Origin: Brachynemurus nebulosus
Taxonomy: Eukaryota; Arthropoda; Insecta; Neuroptera; Myrmeleontidae
DNA: 64,000 nucleotides
NCBI GenBank assembly: GCA_035578155.1
Contig: JAPWDM010000078.1
Location: 186,001-250,000 of the forward strand
Direction: 5' to 3'
This document shows, piece after piece, positions 1 to 11,402 of the stretch (the stretch's first letter is position 1; every line of letters starts with the position of its first letter). Under the pieces are notes generated by a model. That model was not told the origin of the DNA. It saw nothing but the letters and a program-made list of their open reading frames with translations, and did not search any database. A program made the position numbers and the translations under genes.

Positions 1-867
1 AGGACAAAAAGCTCTAAAAATTTCCACTAAAAATGTTTTAAAAATCCATGACGGAAAAACTCTAAAAGGCTTCAAATAAAAATTCTTGTGTTTTAATTTT
101 TTTTTAGCGTTAGATTTTTATCAGTAGATTACTGCTGGGTGAAATTACACATTCAGAAATGAATCAAGAAGTTGCAAGAGAGTGACTGTTGAGGGTTACT
201 TCCATTTTGAATTCATCAAAATTCTTTCTACGAAAAATTCTTTCCGAGACCGGAATCCGGTGCTACTATAGCTTATAAATAGCATAGAAAAATACAATAC
301 CTTGGTAGCTATACACAACAAAACAATTTATGTGTTTTATTCACAAGTTAATACTTACCATTTGAGTGTGAATAATGTATTAGACAACTAGGTGGTTCAG
401 TGGCACAGACTAAAAATATTCCGATCTTAAATCTTCGCTACTGAAGACAAATTAAAGCAATGTTCTTCCAACTTTCTTTATATTCGAGTAACGCTTGGTC
501 ACGTAGGTGAAGTGCCTCTCCCCCAATACCCCCTATCCTTCCCCTCTTACATCTGGAATGAGGGAGCCTTGAGGGAGCCAAAACAAAAAAAAAAAATAGG
601 AAAACACTTTATTTTATCAGTATAATTTTTGATTTTCAAAGGGCAGATAAGTTTTCTTTATCAGCAATGTCAAAATTTTTCGCATTTATTAGGAATTACC
701 TTAACTTAGGTCATAGTGTTAATCTTTTTGTTGGAAAAATAGTAGGATTAATACAAAATGCCGGTAGTGAAAAATATTTTTCTTCGATTTTTTTTCAAAT
801 ATGTTTACCTGAACGGTAACTATTTACTTAAGATAGACATTGATTGAAAAATGGTACATACTAGAAA
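1..867. other. Upstream flank of the first Kazal gene
   Basis: No coding sequence is recognised. About 120-480 resembles about 21785-22040, the far-upstream flank of the Kazal gene at 22254, so the two genes share upstream sequence beyond the core promoter. Positions 815-866 carry the outer part of the shared promoter (AGATAGACATTGATTGA, then ACTAGAAAAA), which is cut off at about 867 by an inserted repeat. Positions 480-815 hold nothing recognisable. Confidence 0.5.
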
Positions 868-2368
868 AAACGCCGTGAGCAGCGGGGCCCCATCACGGTA
901 GTCGAATTTTCCCCTTCATCTTCGGTATTGAATGTCTACAAGCGAAATGTGATTGAAAGTCTACAACCGAATTGTCATTTTGTTGGTTTCAAAACTGGTG
1001 ATGAGTGTTCGGCTGATCGAGGCTTTAAAAAAAGGTTTTAAGTATTTAAGGGTTGTATCTCAGTAAATTTCAATTTTGTGCCGAAAACAGGTAGCAGAAA
1101 AAAAGCCAACACAATTCGTACGAGGACATTCCTGCCCATGTTTATCCGCTAATTGCCTTTATGTTTTAGTTTTAAATATTAAAAAAGGACCTTAAATAGT
1201 AAACTGGAAGGCCTTTATAAAGATATTTTTTCTTTCCAAAAAAATCCAAAATTTCTATTTTATAAATACTAAAAATTCAAAATTCCTAATTTATAAATAA
1301 ACAGTGACTTTAATAACATTTTTAAATTACTTAATATGTACGTATTTCATTTGTCATAAAAGTAAGTTCACTTTTTTTTAAATTTTTTAAAATTACTATT
1401 CGCCTACTTGTATTTAGAATAAACATAATGCTTTTAAAACACATTTAACAATAGCATTCAATTCCGATGTAAAAATGGAAGAAGTGGGGGGAAAAGTGAT
1501 GTGGACTCCCTACAAGGTACTAGCTGGATACTAACTGAATACACGTACAAAATTTCAGCCCTCTAGGTTTCCTTATGGAGTCTCTAGACGTGTTAGAAAA
1601 CAAGCAAAAAAATTAAGGAAATATTGGCGTAAAAATCGTGGGGGTAAGGGTTAAAAGTTGAAACCTCAAAAAAACAGTGTCTGGCTATTAGCTTAACCTG
1701 TACACTAAATTTCAGCCCTCTAGGTTTATTTGGGGAGATTTTGACCCGAACGAAACTGTTAAAAAACAAGAAAAATCATGTTCTTTTGAGTATGAAAATG
1801 GTGGGGGTAGGGGTTAAAAGTCGAGACCCCCAAAAGGCACCCCCTTGATACTAACTCAATCCGAATACAAAATTTCAACCCTCTAGGTTTATTCGGGTGA
1901 CCTGTGCGAGTGGTACAAACTTCGAAAACGTCGAAAATGCATGAAATTGTAGCTTAAAAATGAGGGGGGTGGGGGTAAAACATTAAAACCTCCAAAAAGC
2001 ACAACCTAGGTACGAACTTTATCAACACACCAAATTTCAACCCTCTACGTTAATTCTGGGGGGCTGGGGGCCTGTTAGATCCAGCGAAAATCGTTTTTCC
2101 CCCCTCTACTCCCACCATATCATCCTAGGAAGCTGAATTTTGGATATGTTGTAGATAATTGACCGAAACATTATTTAAAACCCATTTGGAAAAGTTTTAT
2201 TGCTTTTCCGCCCCCCACCACCCCCTTAAAGGTCGGGTCCGAAAAAAAATTTGCCCAAAATTTGACCCCACTTTGATAGTATTGTTGTGCATCGGAATAA
2301 GCCCCACTTACCAAATTTCATCTCTTAACTTCCACAGGGGGGCCCTACACATATTAAAAGGTTGCGGG

Positions 2369-2445
<77 letters not shown>

Positions 2446-2568
2446 CATCTTTTTTTTTACATAATCGTGTTCTACGGGTCCGAAAACGGATAGCGCCCCT
2501 GGTCTCGCCTCTCGCAGCTCTTATCGTATAGACTGTATAAGTCTAATTTTTCGGAGAAAATTCGACTA
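868..2568 (+). repeat. Dispersed repeat R1, copy 1, inserted in a promoter
   Basis: A 1.7-kb repeat, near-identical over most of its length to 8449-10513. It starts with CGCCGTGAGCAGCGGGGCC and ends near TTCGACTAAAAAT. Inside are degenerate tandem units of about 160 bp, each with a motif like AAATTTCAGCCCTCTAGG (near 1552, 1709, 1872 and 2034), followed by a (TA)n tract. The sequence on both sides belongs to the shared Kazal promoter, which is uninterrupted in the paralogues at 19325 and 22088, so R1 is an insertion about 100 bp upstream of the transcription start. No coding capacity is seen. Its class is unknown. Confidence 0.8.
2372..2441. repeat. (TA)n microsatellite in R1 copy 1
   Basis: About 35 perfect TA dinucleotides near the 3' end of R1. 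The tract in the second R1 copy (10353-10378) has only about 13. Confidence 0.95.
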
Positions 2569-2671
2569 AAAATTATATTAAGAAAACAAATTTGATTAGA
2601 TAATATTTGAAGTGGTTTTATTAAATTAAAATTGTATAAAAGAGCCTAACATCTTAGCAAAATCAATCAGT
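2569..2671 (+). promoter_or_regulatory. Core promoter of the 15-domain Kazal gene
   Basis: The inner part of the module shared with the other cluster genes. It has a TGATTAGATAA block, a TATA box (TGTATAAAAG, about 2633-2642) and an initiator TCAGT at 2667-2671, which gives a start near 2669 and a 5' UTR of about 56 nt. The E-box-like CACGTG found in paralogues is replaced here by an AT-rich variant, and the R1 repeat abuts the upstream edge. Confidence 0.7.
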
Positions 2672-2724
2672 TCTACTAATCCAAACAATTTAGTACACTT
2701 GATTCAACAATAAGAATTACAACA

Positions 2725-5628
2725 ATGAAATACGAAGCGATCATTCTTATTGGTAAGCATTTTAAAACCATTTTTTTTTTATTTATTAATTTCTGTATTT
2801 TTACAATTTAATATTAATCTTCGATATTTCATTCAGCGCTCTGCTTTACGCACCCAAGTCTACAAAGATCTATAACCGAGCCCACAGAAGATTGTCCAAA
2901 ATTTTGCACGTTCGAATATGAGCCCGTTTGTGGAGTCGACAACACTGGTAACATGATAACGTTTGGTAACAAATGTGGCTTCAAAAGTTATCAGTGCGAA
3001 AATCGGGATGCGGGATGGAAGATTTTGGGTGACGGTGAATGCAACTTGAAGAAGAACTTGGAAAATAACGTTGAAGAGGAATGTCCAAAAGTTTGCACCT
3101 TGGAATACGTTCCCGTTTGCGGGGTTGACAATACTGGCAATCGGCACACTTTTGGAAATTTGTGTTCGTTTAAGAGTTTTCAATGTGAAAACAGAGACGC
3201 GGGCTGGACAATCTTGGGCAATGGTGAATGCGAATTGAAACGTATTCTGGAAAATGATGAATGCCCAAAAGTTTGCACGGTAGAGTATGCTCCCGTCTGT
3301 GGTGTTGATAATACTGGAAATCAACAAACGTTTGGAAACTCGTGTTTCTTCAAGAGCTTCCAATGTGAAAATCGGGATGCTGGCTGGAAAATCTTAGGCA
3401 ATGGTGAATGCGAATTGAAAACCATTTTAGAAAACAACGTAAATGACGACTGCCCAAAAGTCTGCACTTTGGAATACGTCCCGGTTTGTGGGGTTGACAA
3501 TACAGGCAATCGGCACACTTTTGGAAATTTGTGTTCGTTTAAGAGTTTTCAATGTGAAAACAGAGACGCGGGCTGGAAAATCTTGGGTAATGGTGAATGC
3601 GAATTGAAACGTATTCTGGAAAATGATGAATGCCCAAAAGTTTGCACGGTAGAGTATGCTCCCGTCTGTGGTGTTGATAATACTGGAAATCAACAAACGT
3701 TTGGAAACTCGTGTTTCTTCAAGAGCTTCCAATGTGAAAATCGGGATGCTGGCTGGAAAATCTTAGGCAATGGTGAATGCCAATTGAAAACCATTTTGGA
3801 AGATAACCTAAATGACGACTGCCCAAAAATCTGCACTTTGGAATACGTCCCGGTTTGTGGGGTTGACAACACAGGCAATAGACACACTTTTGGAAATTTG
3901 TGTTCTTTCAAGAGCTTCCAATGTGAAAACAGAGACGCGGGCTGGAAAATTTTGGGCAATGGTGAATGCCAATTGAAACGTATTTTGGAAAATGACGAAT
4001 GTCCAAAAGTTTGCACTTTAGAATATGCCCCCGTCTGTGGTGTTGATAACACTGGAAATCAGCAAACGTTTGGAAACTTGTGTTCCTTCAAAAGTTTCCA
4101 ATGTGAAAATCGAGATGCTGGCTGGAAAATCTTAGGTACTGGTCAATGCCAACTGAAAACGATTTTGCAAGACAACGTAAATGACGATTGTCCACGAGTC
4201 TGTACAATGGAATTCGCTCCAGTCTGTGGCGTTGATAATACCGGAAATCACCAGACATTTGGAAATCTATGTTCATTCAAAAGTTTCCAATGTGAAAACA
4301 GAGACGCCGGCTGGAAAATTTTAGGCAATGGTGAATGTCAATTGAAGCAAATACTGAAAAATGAAGAATGCCCAAAAATCTGTACGTTGGAATTCGTGCC
4401 AGTCTGTGGTGTCGACAATACCGGAAATCGACAAACATTTGCAAATAAATGTTTCTTTGAACATCAACAGTGCGAGAATCGAGCAGCCGGATGGAAAGTC
4501 TTGCACAACGGCGTATGCGATGCTGACTTGAAAAATCAGAATACTGAGGAATGTCCAAAAATGTGCACTCGGGAATGGGCGCCCGTTTGTGGTGTTGACA
4601 ACACGGGTAAATATCAAACGTTTGGCAATTTGTGTACTTTCAAGAATCAACAATGCGAAAACCGAGATGCTGGCTGGAAGATCTTGAATAACGGCGAATG
4701 CAATTTAAAACAAATTTTACGAGGCAGTGAGGAATGCCCAAAATTCTGTACTGAAGAGTATGCACCAGTTTGCGGTTTGGATAATACAGGAAACCAGAAA
4801 ACGTTCGGTAACAAATGCTTCTTTGCCACACACCAGTGTGAAAACCGCGCTGCTGGGTGGAAGGTTTTGCATGCTGGTACATGCAAGCAAAAACGATCAG
4901 TTCAAGAGCAGGAAGAAAATGAAGATTGTCCAAAATTCTGTACGCTTGAATACGCTCCAGTTTGCGGTATGGATAATACAGGAAATCAACAAACATTCGG
5001 AAATCTTTGCTCTTTCAAAAGTTTCCAATGCGAAAACCGAGCAGCTGGATGGAAAGTCTTGAATCACGGTGAATGTGGACTCCCAAAGGAACTAACCAAC
5101 GAAGAAGACTGTCCAAAAATCTGCACTTTGGAATACGCTCCAATCTGTGGTATGGATAATACAGGCAACCAGTTAACGTTTGGAAATCTTTGCTCTTTCA
5201 AGAGTTTCCAATGTGAAAATCGAGCAGCTGGATGGAAAGTCCTTAATCACGGTGAATGTGGACTCCATAAGGAAGTAGCCAAAGAAGAAGACTGTCCAAA
5301 AATCTGCACTTTGGAATACGCTCCAGTTTGTGGTATGGACAATACAGGAAATCAACAAACATTCGGAAATCTTTGCTCTTTCAAAAGTTTCCAATGCGAA
5401 AACCGAGCAGCTGGATGGAAAGTCTTGAATCACGGTGAATGTGGACTCCCAAAGGAACTAGCCAACGAAGAAGACTGTCCCCAAATCTGCACTTTGGAAT
5501 ACGCGCCAGTTTGTGGTATGGATAACACTGGAATCCAACAAACATTCGGCAACTTATGCTTCTTTAAGAGTTTCCAGTGTGAGAATCGGGTGGCCGGCTG
5601 GAAAATTTTGAACAAGGGTGAATGCTAA
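2725..5628 (+). CDS. Secreted 15-domain vasotab-like Kazal protein
   Basis: The gene has two exons, 2725-2752 and 2837-5628, with an 84-nt intron (GTAAGC...TTCAG) and encodes 939 aa. Exon 1 gives MKYEAIILI and exon 2 continues with ALCFTHPSLQ, a short signal peptide. Fifteen Kazal-like domains of about 50 residues follow, beginning at Cys29. Each has six cysteines spaced C-x3-C-x7-C-x14-C-x6-C-x14-C, a DNTGN motif, a TFGN-C motif and QCENR-AGW. The spacing matches vasotab, a horsefly salivary Kazal-related peptide, more than classical trypsin inhibitors. Domains 2-7 are three near-identical two-domain units of 369 bp, and domains 12-15 are four units of 183 bp. The likely role, by family, is an extracellular protease inhibitor or ion-channel modulator. 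The residue at the canonical P1 site is mostly Leu, Val, Met or Phe, but Arg in domain 10 and Glu in domain 11. The start is fixed by homology with seven paralogues. Expression tissue is unknown. Confidence 0.92.
3082..4188 (+). repeat. Three tandem 369-bp units (Kazal domains 2-7)
   Basis: Equivalent positions recur exactly 369 bp apart (for example 3142, 3511 and 3880 in CGGCACACTT or its variant). Each unit codes for a 60-aa and a 63-aa domain plus linkers. The first two units are almost identical at the DNA level, including synonymous sites, so the duplication is recent. Confidence 0.9.
4927..5625 (+). repeat. Four tandem 183-bp units (Kazal domains 12-15)
   Basis: Single-domain units start at the first Cys codon at 4927, 5110, 5293 and 5476. 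All use GMDNTG instead of GVDNTG and CENR(A/V)AGW instead of CENRDAGW, so this block expanded separately from the 369-bp block. Confidence 0.9.
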
Positions 5629-6889
5629 TTTAAAGAAAGCTTTAAAAGTTTAACAATTTTTTATTTTCTTTTTTTTATGTAAATCTTTTTATACTTATTT
5701 TTGTAAATCATTTTATATCAATTTTTATTTTATTTATAATAATTTTTTTTTAAAAAAGGAATGCATTTAGTGTTGGTTTGTTTTAATAACCAATTTTTCC
5801 ATTTTTACATTCGAGAACTCAAAATTCGGCTTAGAATAGACATCAGCAAATTATTACCCACAGATCATCTGTTCTTTTCAAACTACTTGAACTGTCAGCT
5901 CATTGTTGAATTTTTAATAATTCTTTAAAAGTGACGAAAGTTTGAATTTTCATACAATACAAAAATTACAAAATTTACTTGACCAAATCGTACAAATGAT
6001 TTATTGTGCTGTTTCAAATAAAACAGAATTATCATCAAACACCATACTACCGTTAAATCAAAATTTTTTCTTATCAATAAAAAAAAAAAATCATAAGCTG
6101 TGATGACCAGTGGAAAAAGCTGATGATGCTGCACTATGCTTATTGCTGGAGGGGAGCGGTTAGGGTCAGTAATTGATAAAAAATGTATAAACATTTATGA
6201 ACAATAGCAAAATAAAAACATTAAAGGACCATTTTGTTGAAAGGTTACAAAGAATCAAAATTTATTTTGCGATTTTAGGGGTAGATGGGTGCACCTGTAA
6301 GGAAAGTTATCGTAAACAAAGTTACTGCAAATTGATTTTTTCACCGTTAGAAAATTAAACTATTTTCGTTATTTAAGGACTATTTTAAATCAGATACCCA
6401 AGACCCTAACGGACCGCCGTAAGTTATGCCATATAAGGGTTTCCAGGGTTTTGCGAACCTAAAAGTCCCAAAAACCAACTACTCAACCGATTTTTAAAAT
6501 TCACTGTTAGAAAGTTAAAATACTTTAGGTAAACATATAGGCTATGTTGTATGAACTCCGATAAAATCTCGGTGACACAAGTGTCAAAAATTAACTACCC
6601 AACCCATTTTGCAAAAAATGACACTTCGATGACATTCCAGCCAGAACAATCGTAGAGGCCAATCGCGATCAGTAATCACATAACATTTGTGTGTGATATT
6701 ACCGCAGACTCGTAGCATAGTATGGGTAACACACTCTCAGAATTGCTGACGTGGTACAGCGTTGCGTAAACGTGTTAAAAATATTGCCGGCTCTTGGGGA
6801 AGTTTACTGTGAAGATGCGTGGACTGTATAGTGTTAATTGTATTCTATTTATAAATTAGATGGATGTATACCAACAGAAATAAGATATA
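5629..6889. other. 3' flank of the 15-domain gene and degenerate repeats
   Basis: AT-rich 3' sequence follows the stop. Positions 5925-6150 resemble 21160-21330, upstream of the gene at 22254, which points to an old segmental duplication. Positions 6290-6610 hold degenerate units of about 130 bp (CCGTTAGAAA, then an AACTACTCAACC-like motif), the reverse complement of a family also seen at 41260-41590. Positions 6840-6889 resemble 13410-13460. No gene is seen. Confidence 0.45.
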
Positions 6890-7697
6890 GGGGGAAGGCT
6901 TAATGAATGGGACGATTATTGAATGGGGCAAAAGAGTTTTAGCTAACAAGGAACCTTTAATGGAAATTTGTATTACAGTCATTAGGTGTCTTTTATATAA
7001 CTATTTTCATATGCGACATATGTGCTAACGATTTTCCGTTTGTTTCAACAAAAATTAGGAAATACGATTTTAAACAGAAAAAGTAACTTTTATTTTTTTA
7101 TAAATTACTAAATATTCTATGATAACAATTATGCTTAGATTAATTGTATTAGTTGATTATTAAACCGCTTAGTATAGACTATTGTTTGCTCAAGTATTCT
7201 TTGCTCATTGAGCTTATGTACTTTTTATTTCTTAACTTTAACTTGTTATTTGACAAGGAATATTGAATGGGACATTATGAATATGACCTTGACCTCAAAG
7301 TCAAGGCCATCATCGGATGCGCCGTAAAAAATGCTGAGACTTTTATCCTCATCATTTATCCCAAAAATGCTTTCCCGCTGAGATTTTTGACCATTTCCAT
7401 ATTTTTACTAACCTGTATAAACCGCATGAATTTTACATTGTATTACATATGTCCCATTCAATATTTTTCTTGTCCCATTCAATGAGAATAAAATTACTGA
7501 ATGGGACAAAAATCTCATTTTTTTTTTTCAAACAAAAAAAAATTACTATTATTTAAAAAGAATAAAATTTTTTTTCGTTTAAAATATAAAGTAATCTTTG
7601 AAGTATCTTATGCCGCAAGAATTAAAATATTTGATTACTTGGTTTTGAAGTTAAGACGATTTTTAAGAAAAATGTCCCATTCATTAAGCCATCTCCC
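6890..7697. mobile_element. TIR element T1 with internal GAATGGGAC repeats
   Basis: An 808-bp element flanked by TA on both sides. The ends are inverted repeats: GGGGGAAGGCTTAATGAATG at left, and the reverse complement of the right end reads GGGAGATGGCTTAATGAATG. The motif TGAATGGGAC recurs inside in both orientations (about 6903, 7264, 7449, 7472, 7499 and 7671). The paralogous site at about 13445-13475 lacks the element and still has the single TA, so this is an insertion. No transposase is seen. Confidence 0.8.
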
Positions 7698-7798
7698 TAC
7701 TTTGTCACAACTAGACTTTATTTAACGTTAATTTTCGATATGTTTATATTTTTATTAGCTAGTAATAAATAACACGCCTAAATTAATTTAATTGTTAC

Positions 7799-7858
7799 AG
7801 AAACGAATCTTTTGTTATAAACTGTATTGTTTTAAACAAATAAATATTATTACAATTT
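7799..7858 (-). promoter_or_regulatory. Conserved 3' flanking block of the Kazal gene at 7921-10556
   Basis: Read in the direction of the gene, this block contains ATTATTTGTTTAAAACA-like sequence followed by CAGTTTATAACAAAAGATTC. Near-identical blocks lie downstream of the paralogues at about 13564-13622, 17163-17222 (both minus), 12155-12190, 20403-20467 and 22972-23024 (plus). It is likely 3' UTR or the polyadenylation region; its role is inferred only from conservation. Confidence 0.5.
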
Positions 7859-7920
7859 TTAATAACATTTGAGTTAAATACATTATTCAAGATTAAATAA
7901 ATATCCACAAAGTTAAATTA

Positions 7921-10556
7921 TCAGCAATTATTGAAAACACTATTCTTTGATATTAATATTGATATGTCTGGACAGCGTTCATCTAGTTTCTGTTTCAATT
8001 GACATTCCCCACTGTTTAAGATTTTCCATCCGGCATCCCGCTTTTCACATTGGAAACTTTTGAATGAACATAGATTATTGAATGTGTGTTCGTTTCCGGT
8101 ATTATCAACGCCACAAACTGGAGCGAATTCCGTCGTACAAACCACTGGGCAATTGTTATCATTTAAGTTGTTTTCTAAAATGCTTTTCATTTGACACGGT
8201 CCATTATCCAAGATTTTCCAGCCAGCATCTCGGTTTTCACATTGATAACTTTTGAAGCTACATTTGTTAGCAAATGTTTTCATGTTACCAGTGTTATCAA
8301 CTGCACACACGGGTTCATATTCAAATGTACAAAATTTTGGACAGTCTTCTTCTGGCTCGATTGATTTTTGCAGACTTGTATGCATAAAGCAAAGTGCTAA
8401 AAGAAATATTGAAAATTAAATAATAAATTGCAAGAAAAGGGAAATAAATAAAAAAAAACGCCGTGAGCAGCGGGGCCCCATCACGGTAGTCGAATTTCCC
8501 CCTTCATCTTCGGTATTGAATGTTTACAAGCGAAATGTGATTGAAAGTCTACAACCGAATTGTCATTTTGTTGGTTTCAAAACTGGTGATGAGTGTTCGG
8601 CTGATCGAGGCTTTAAAAAAAGGTTTTAAGTATTCAAGGGTTGTATCTCAGTAAATTTCAATTTTGTGCCGAAAACAGGTAGCAGAAAAAAAACCAACAC
8701 AATTCGTACGAGGGCATTCCTGCCCATGTTTATCCGCTAATTGCCTTTAAGTTTTAGTTTTAAATATTAAAAAAGGACCTTAAATAGTAAACTGGAAGGC
8801 CTTTATAAAGATATTTTTTCATTCAAAAAAAAAAAAAAAAAAAAAAATAAAAAAATAAAAAATAAAAAAAATAAAAAAAAAATTATTTCTTCGGTATTGA
8901 GTGTCTACAAGCGAAATATAATTGAAACTCCACAAGCGATTTGTAATTTTGGTGATTTCAAAACTGATAATGAGTGTCCGGTTGATCGGGGCTTTATAAA
9001 AAGATTTTAAGTTTTTAAGGGCTGAATCTCAGTAAATTTCAATTTTGTGCCGATAGAAGTTAACAGGGAAAAAGCCAAAACAATTCGTACGAGGGCATTT
9101 CTATCCATGCTTATCCGCCAATTGCCTTTGTGCTTTACTTTTAAATATTAAAAAAGGAACTTAAATAGTAAACTGGAAGGCTTTTATGAAGATATTTTTT
9201 CTTTCCAAAAAAATCCAAAATTTCTATTTTATAAATAATAAAAATCCAAAATTCCTAAATAATAATTAAATAAATAAATAAACAGTGACTTTAATAACAT
9301 TTGCAAATTACTTAATATGTATGTATTTCATTTGTTAAAAAATTGTATTCACTTTTTTTTAAATTTTTTAAAATTACTATTCGCCTACTTGTATTTAGAA
9401 TAAACATAATGCTTTTAAAACACATTTAACAATAGCATTCAATTCCGATGTAAAAATGGGAGAAGTGGGGGGAAAAGTGATGTGGACTCCCTACAAGGTA
9501 CTAGCTGGATACTAACTGAATACACGTACAAAATTTCAGCCCTCTAGGTTTCCTTATGGAGTCTCTAGACGTGTTAGAAAACAAGCAAAAAAATTAAGGA
9601 AATATTGGCGTAAAAATCGTGGGGGTAAGGGTTAAAAGTTGAAACCTCCAAAAAACAGTGTCTGGCTATTAGCTTAACCTGTACACCAAATTTCAGCCCT
9701 CTAGGTTTATTTGGGGAGATTTTGACCCGAACGAAACTGTTAAAAAACAAGAAAAATCATGTTCTTTTGGGTATAAAAATGGTGGGGGTAGGGGTTAAAA
9801 GTCGAGACCCCCAAAAGGCACCCCCTTGATACTAACTCAATCCGAATAGAAAATCTCAGCCCTCTAGGTTTATTCGGGTGACCTGTGCGAGTGGTACAAA
9901 CTTCGAAAACGTCGAAAATGCATGAAATTGTAGCTTAAAAATGAGGGGGGTGGGGGTAAAATATTAAAACCTCCAAAAAGCACAACCTAGGTACGAACTT
10001 TATCAACACACCAAATTTCAACCCTCTACGTTAATTCTGGGGGGCTGGGGGCCTGTTAGATCCAGCGAAAATCGTTTTTCCCCCCTCTACTCCCACCATA
10101 TCATCCTAGGAAGCTGAATTTTGGATATGTTGTAGATAATTGACCGAAACATTATTTAAAACCGATTTGGAAAAGTTTTATTGCTTTTCCGCCCCCCACC
10201 ACCCCCTTAAAGGTCGGGTCCGAAAAAAAATTTGCCCAAAATTTGACCCCACTTTGATAGTATTGTTGTGCATCGGAATAAGCCCCACTTACCAAATTTC
10301 ATCTCCTAACTTCCATAGGGGGGCCCTACACATATTAAAAGGTTGCGGGAAAATATATATATATATATATATATATATCAGACATCTTTTTTTTTTACAT
10401 AATCGTGTTCTACGGGTCCGAAAACGGATAGCGCCCCTGGTCTCGCCTCTCGCAGCTCTTATCGTATAGACTGTATAAGTCTAATTTTTCGGAGAAAATT
10501 CGACTAAAAATGGTTTTACTAGGCTTACCAACAACAATTATCGCTTCGTATTTCAT
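7921..10556 (-). CDS. Secreted two-domain vasotab-like Kazal protein, intron carrying R1
   Basis: The exons are 10529-10556 (MKYEAIIVV) and 7921-8396, and the protein has 167 aa. The intron is 2132 nt, against 62-84 nt in the paralogues, because R1 copy 2 sits inside it; the GT and AG ends are intact (GTAAGC...TTTAG). The signal peptide is followed by two six-Cys domains (CTFEYEPVC and CTTEFAPVC, each with DNTGN and QCE-R-AGW) and a tail with two more cysteines (CPDIS...NNC). The candidate P1 residues are Phe and Thr. The gene is head-to-head with the gene at 11403, about 850 bp apart. The ORF is open, so the gene is probably functional if the long intron is spliced. Confidence 0.88.
8449..10513 (+). 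repeat. Dispersed repeat R1, copy 2, inside an intron
   Basis: A direct-orientation copy of 868-2568, 2065 bp long. It differs by an internal partial tandem duplication: about 8890-9240 repeats about 8505-8815, separated by an A-rich run at 8824-8884. Its (TA)n tract is also shorter. It lies antisense in the single intron of the minus-strand Kazal gene. The paralogous introns near 14220, 17860 and 19530 lack it. Confidence 0.85.
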
Positions 10557-10609
10557 AGTTGCGATCCTTATTGTTGAATTAAGAGTGCTAAATTGTTTCG
10601 ATTAGTAAC

Positions 10610-10745
10610 ACTGATTGATTTTGCTAAGATGTTAAGCTCTTTTATATAATTTTAATTAACTGAAAGCACTTCAAATTTTATCTGATCACACGTGTTTTCT
10701 TAATTATATTTTTCTAGTAGATACTACGTTTCAATCAATGCCTAT
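10610..10745 (-). promoter_or_regulatory. Promoter of the Kazal gene at 7921-10556
   Basis: On the minus strand the initiator TCAGT is at 10614-10610 and the TATA box (TATATAAA) at about 10648-10641. A TGATCAGATAAAATTTGAAG-type block with an adjoining CACGTG lies near 10680-10695, and CTAGAAAAATATAATTAAG about 15 bp beyond. All are shared with the paralogues. Confidence 0.7.
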
Positions 10746-10860
10746 CTTGAATAAATTGTTAGAGACTCAGTAAATATTTTAAAATTAGAAATAAACTAGC
10801 TGTACTCGCGACATCGTTCACGCATAAAATTAGTGAAAAGCATACCTATAAGTTTAATAA

Positions 10861-11110
10861 TTTTATAAGTATTATAAAGCATTTGCATAGAACAATAGTT
10901 TTGTGTAATGCATGCACATGCTCAAAATGGTTTTTCTATTTTCCCGTGCAAATGAGACATTTTCCCGGAGTAAAAGGTATCTTAAATGTTGACCCAGGTA
11001 ACAGGTTATCACCACACCAAATTTCATGAAAATCCGTCCAATAGTTTTTGCGTGATACGTGAACAGACAGACAGACAAAAACTTTAAAGATCGTTGTTTT
11101 GATACACCAG
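10861..11110 (-). repeat. Degenerate dispersed repeat with ACAGACAGACAGAC
   Basis: Holds the run ACCAAATTTCATGAAAATCC...GTGAACAGACAGACAGAC. This kind of sequence is common in insect transposon remnants. It interrupts the divergent intergenic space between two Kazal genes. No intact ORF or termini are seen. Confidence 0.4.
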
Positions 11111-11214
11111 TACAATTTTCAAAAAATATTCCATGTATAGAAACGGTCTCATTACAGTTTTATCATATTTATATACAGATTTGCTTTTTTAAGTGCGCAC
11201 CTGAGATGCAACGA

Positions 11215-11357
11215 CTTATTTAAAACAGACATTGATTGAAACGCGATACCTTCTAGAAAATTATAATTTAAAAAACCCGTGTGATTAGATAAAATCTGAA
11301 GTGCTTTCAGTAAACTAAAATTATATAAAAGAGCTTAACATAGGAAAATCAACCAGT
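11215..11357 (+). promoter_or_regulatory. Promoter of the Kazal gene at 11403-11965
   Basis: Shared module: ACAGACATTGATTGAAAC, CTAGAAAATTATAATT, CCGTGTGATTAGAT, TATA box TATATAAA (11323-11330) and initiator CCAGT (11353-11357). TATA-to-start spacing is about 32 bp. Confidence 0.7.
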
Positions 11358-11402
11358 ACTACTAGCTAAAACAATTGATTCAGCAACAAGAATTGCGCAA
11401 TC

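Noticed and set aside
2860..5615. Many long minus-strand and alternative-frame reading frames across the 15-domain gene, and similar ones opposite the other Kazal genes
   Set aside because: They mirror the repeated Kazal coding sequence, repeat with its period, have no start context or splice signals, and code for no known domain.
10872..11078. Minus-strand frame starting MSVCLFTYHAK
   Set aside because: It is the translation of a widespread non-coding insect repeat with the ACAGACAGAC run.
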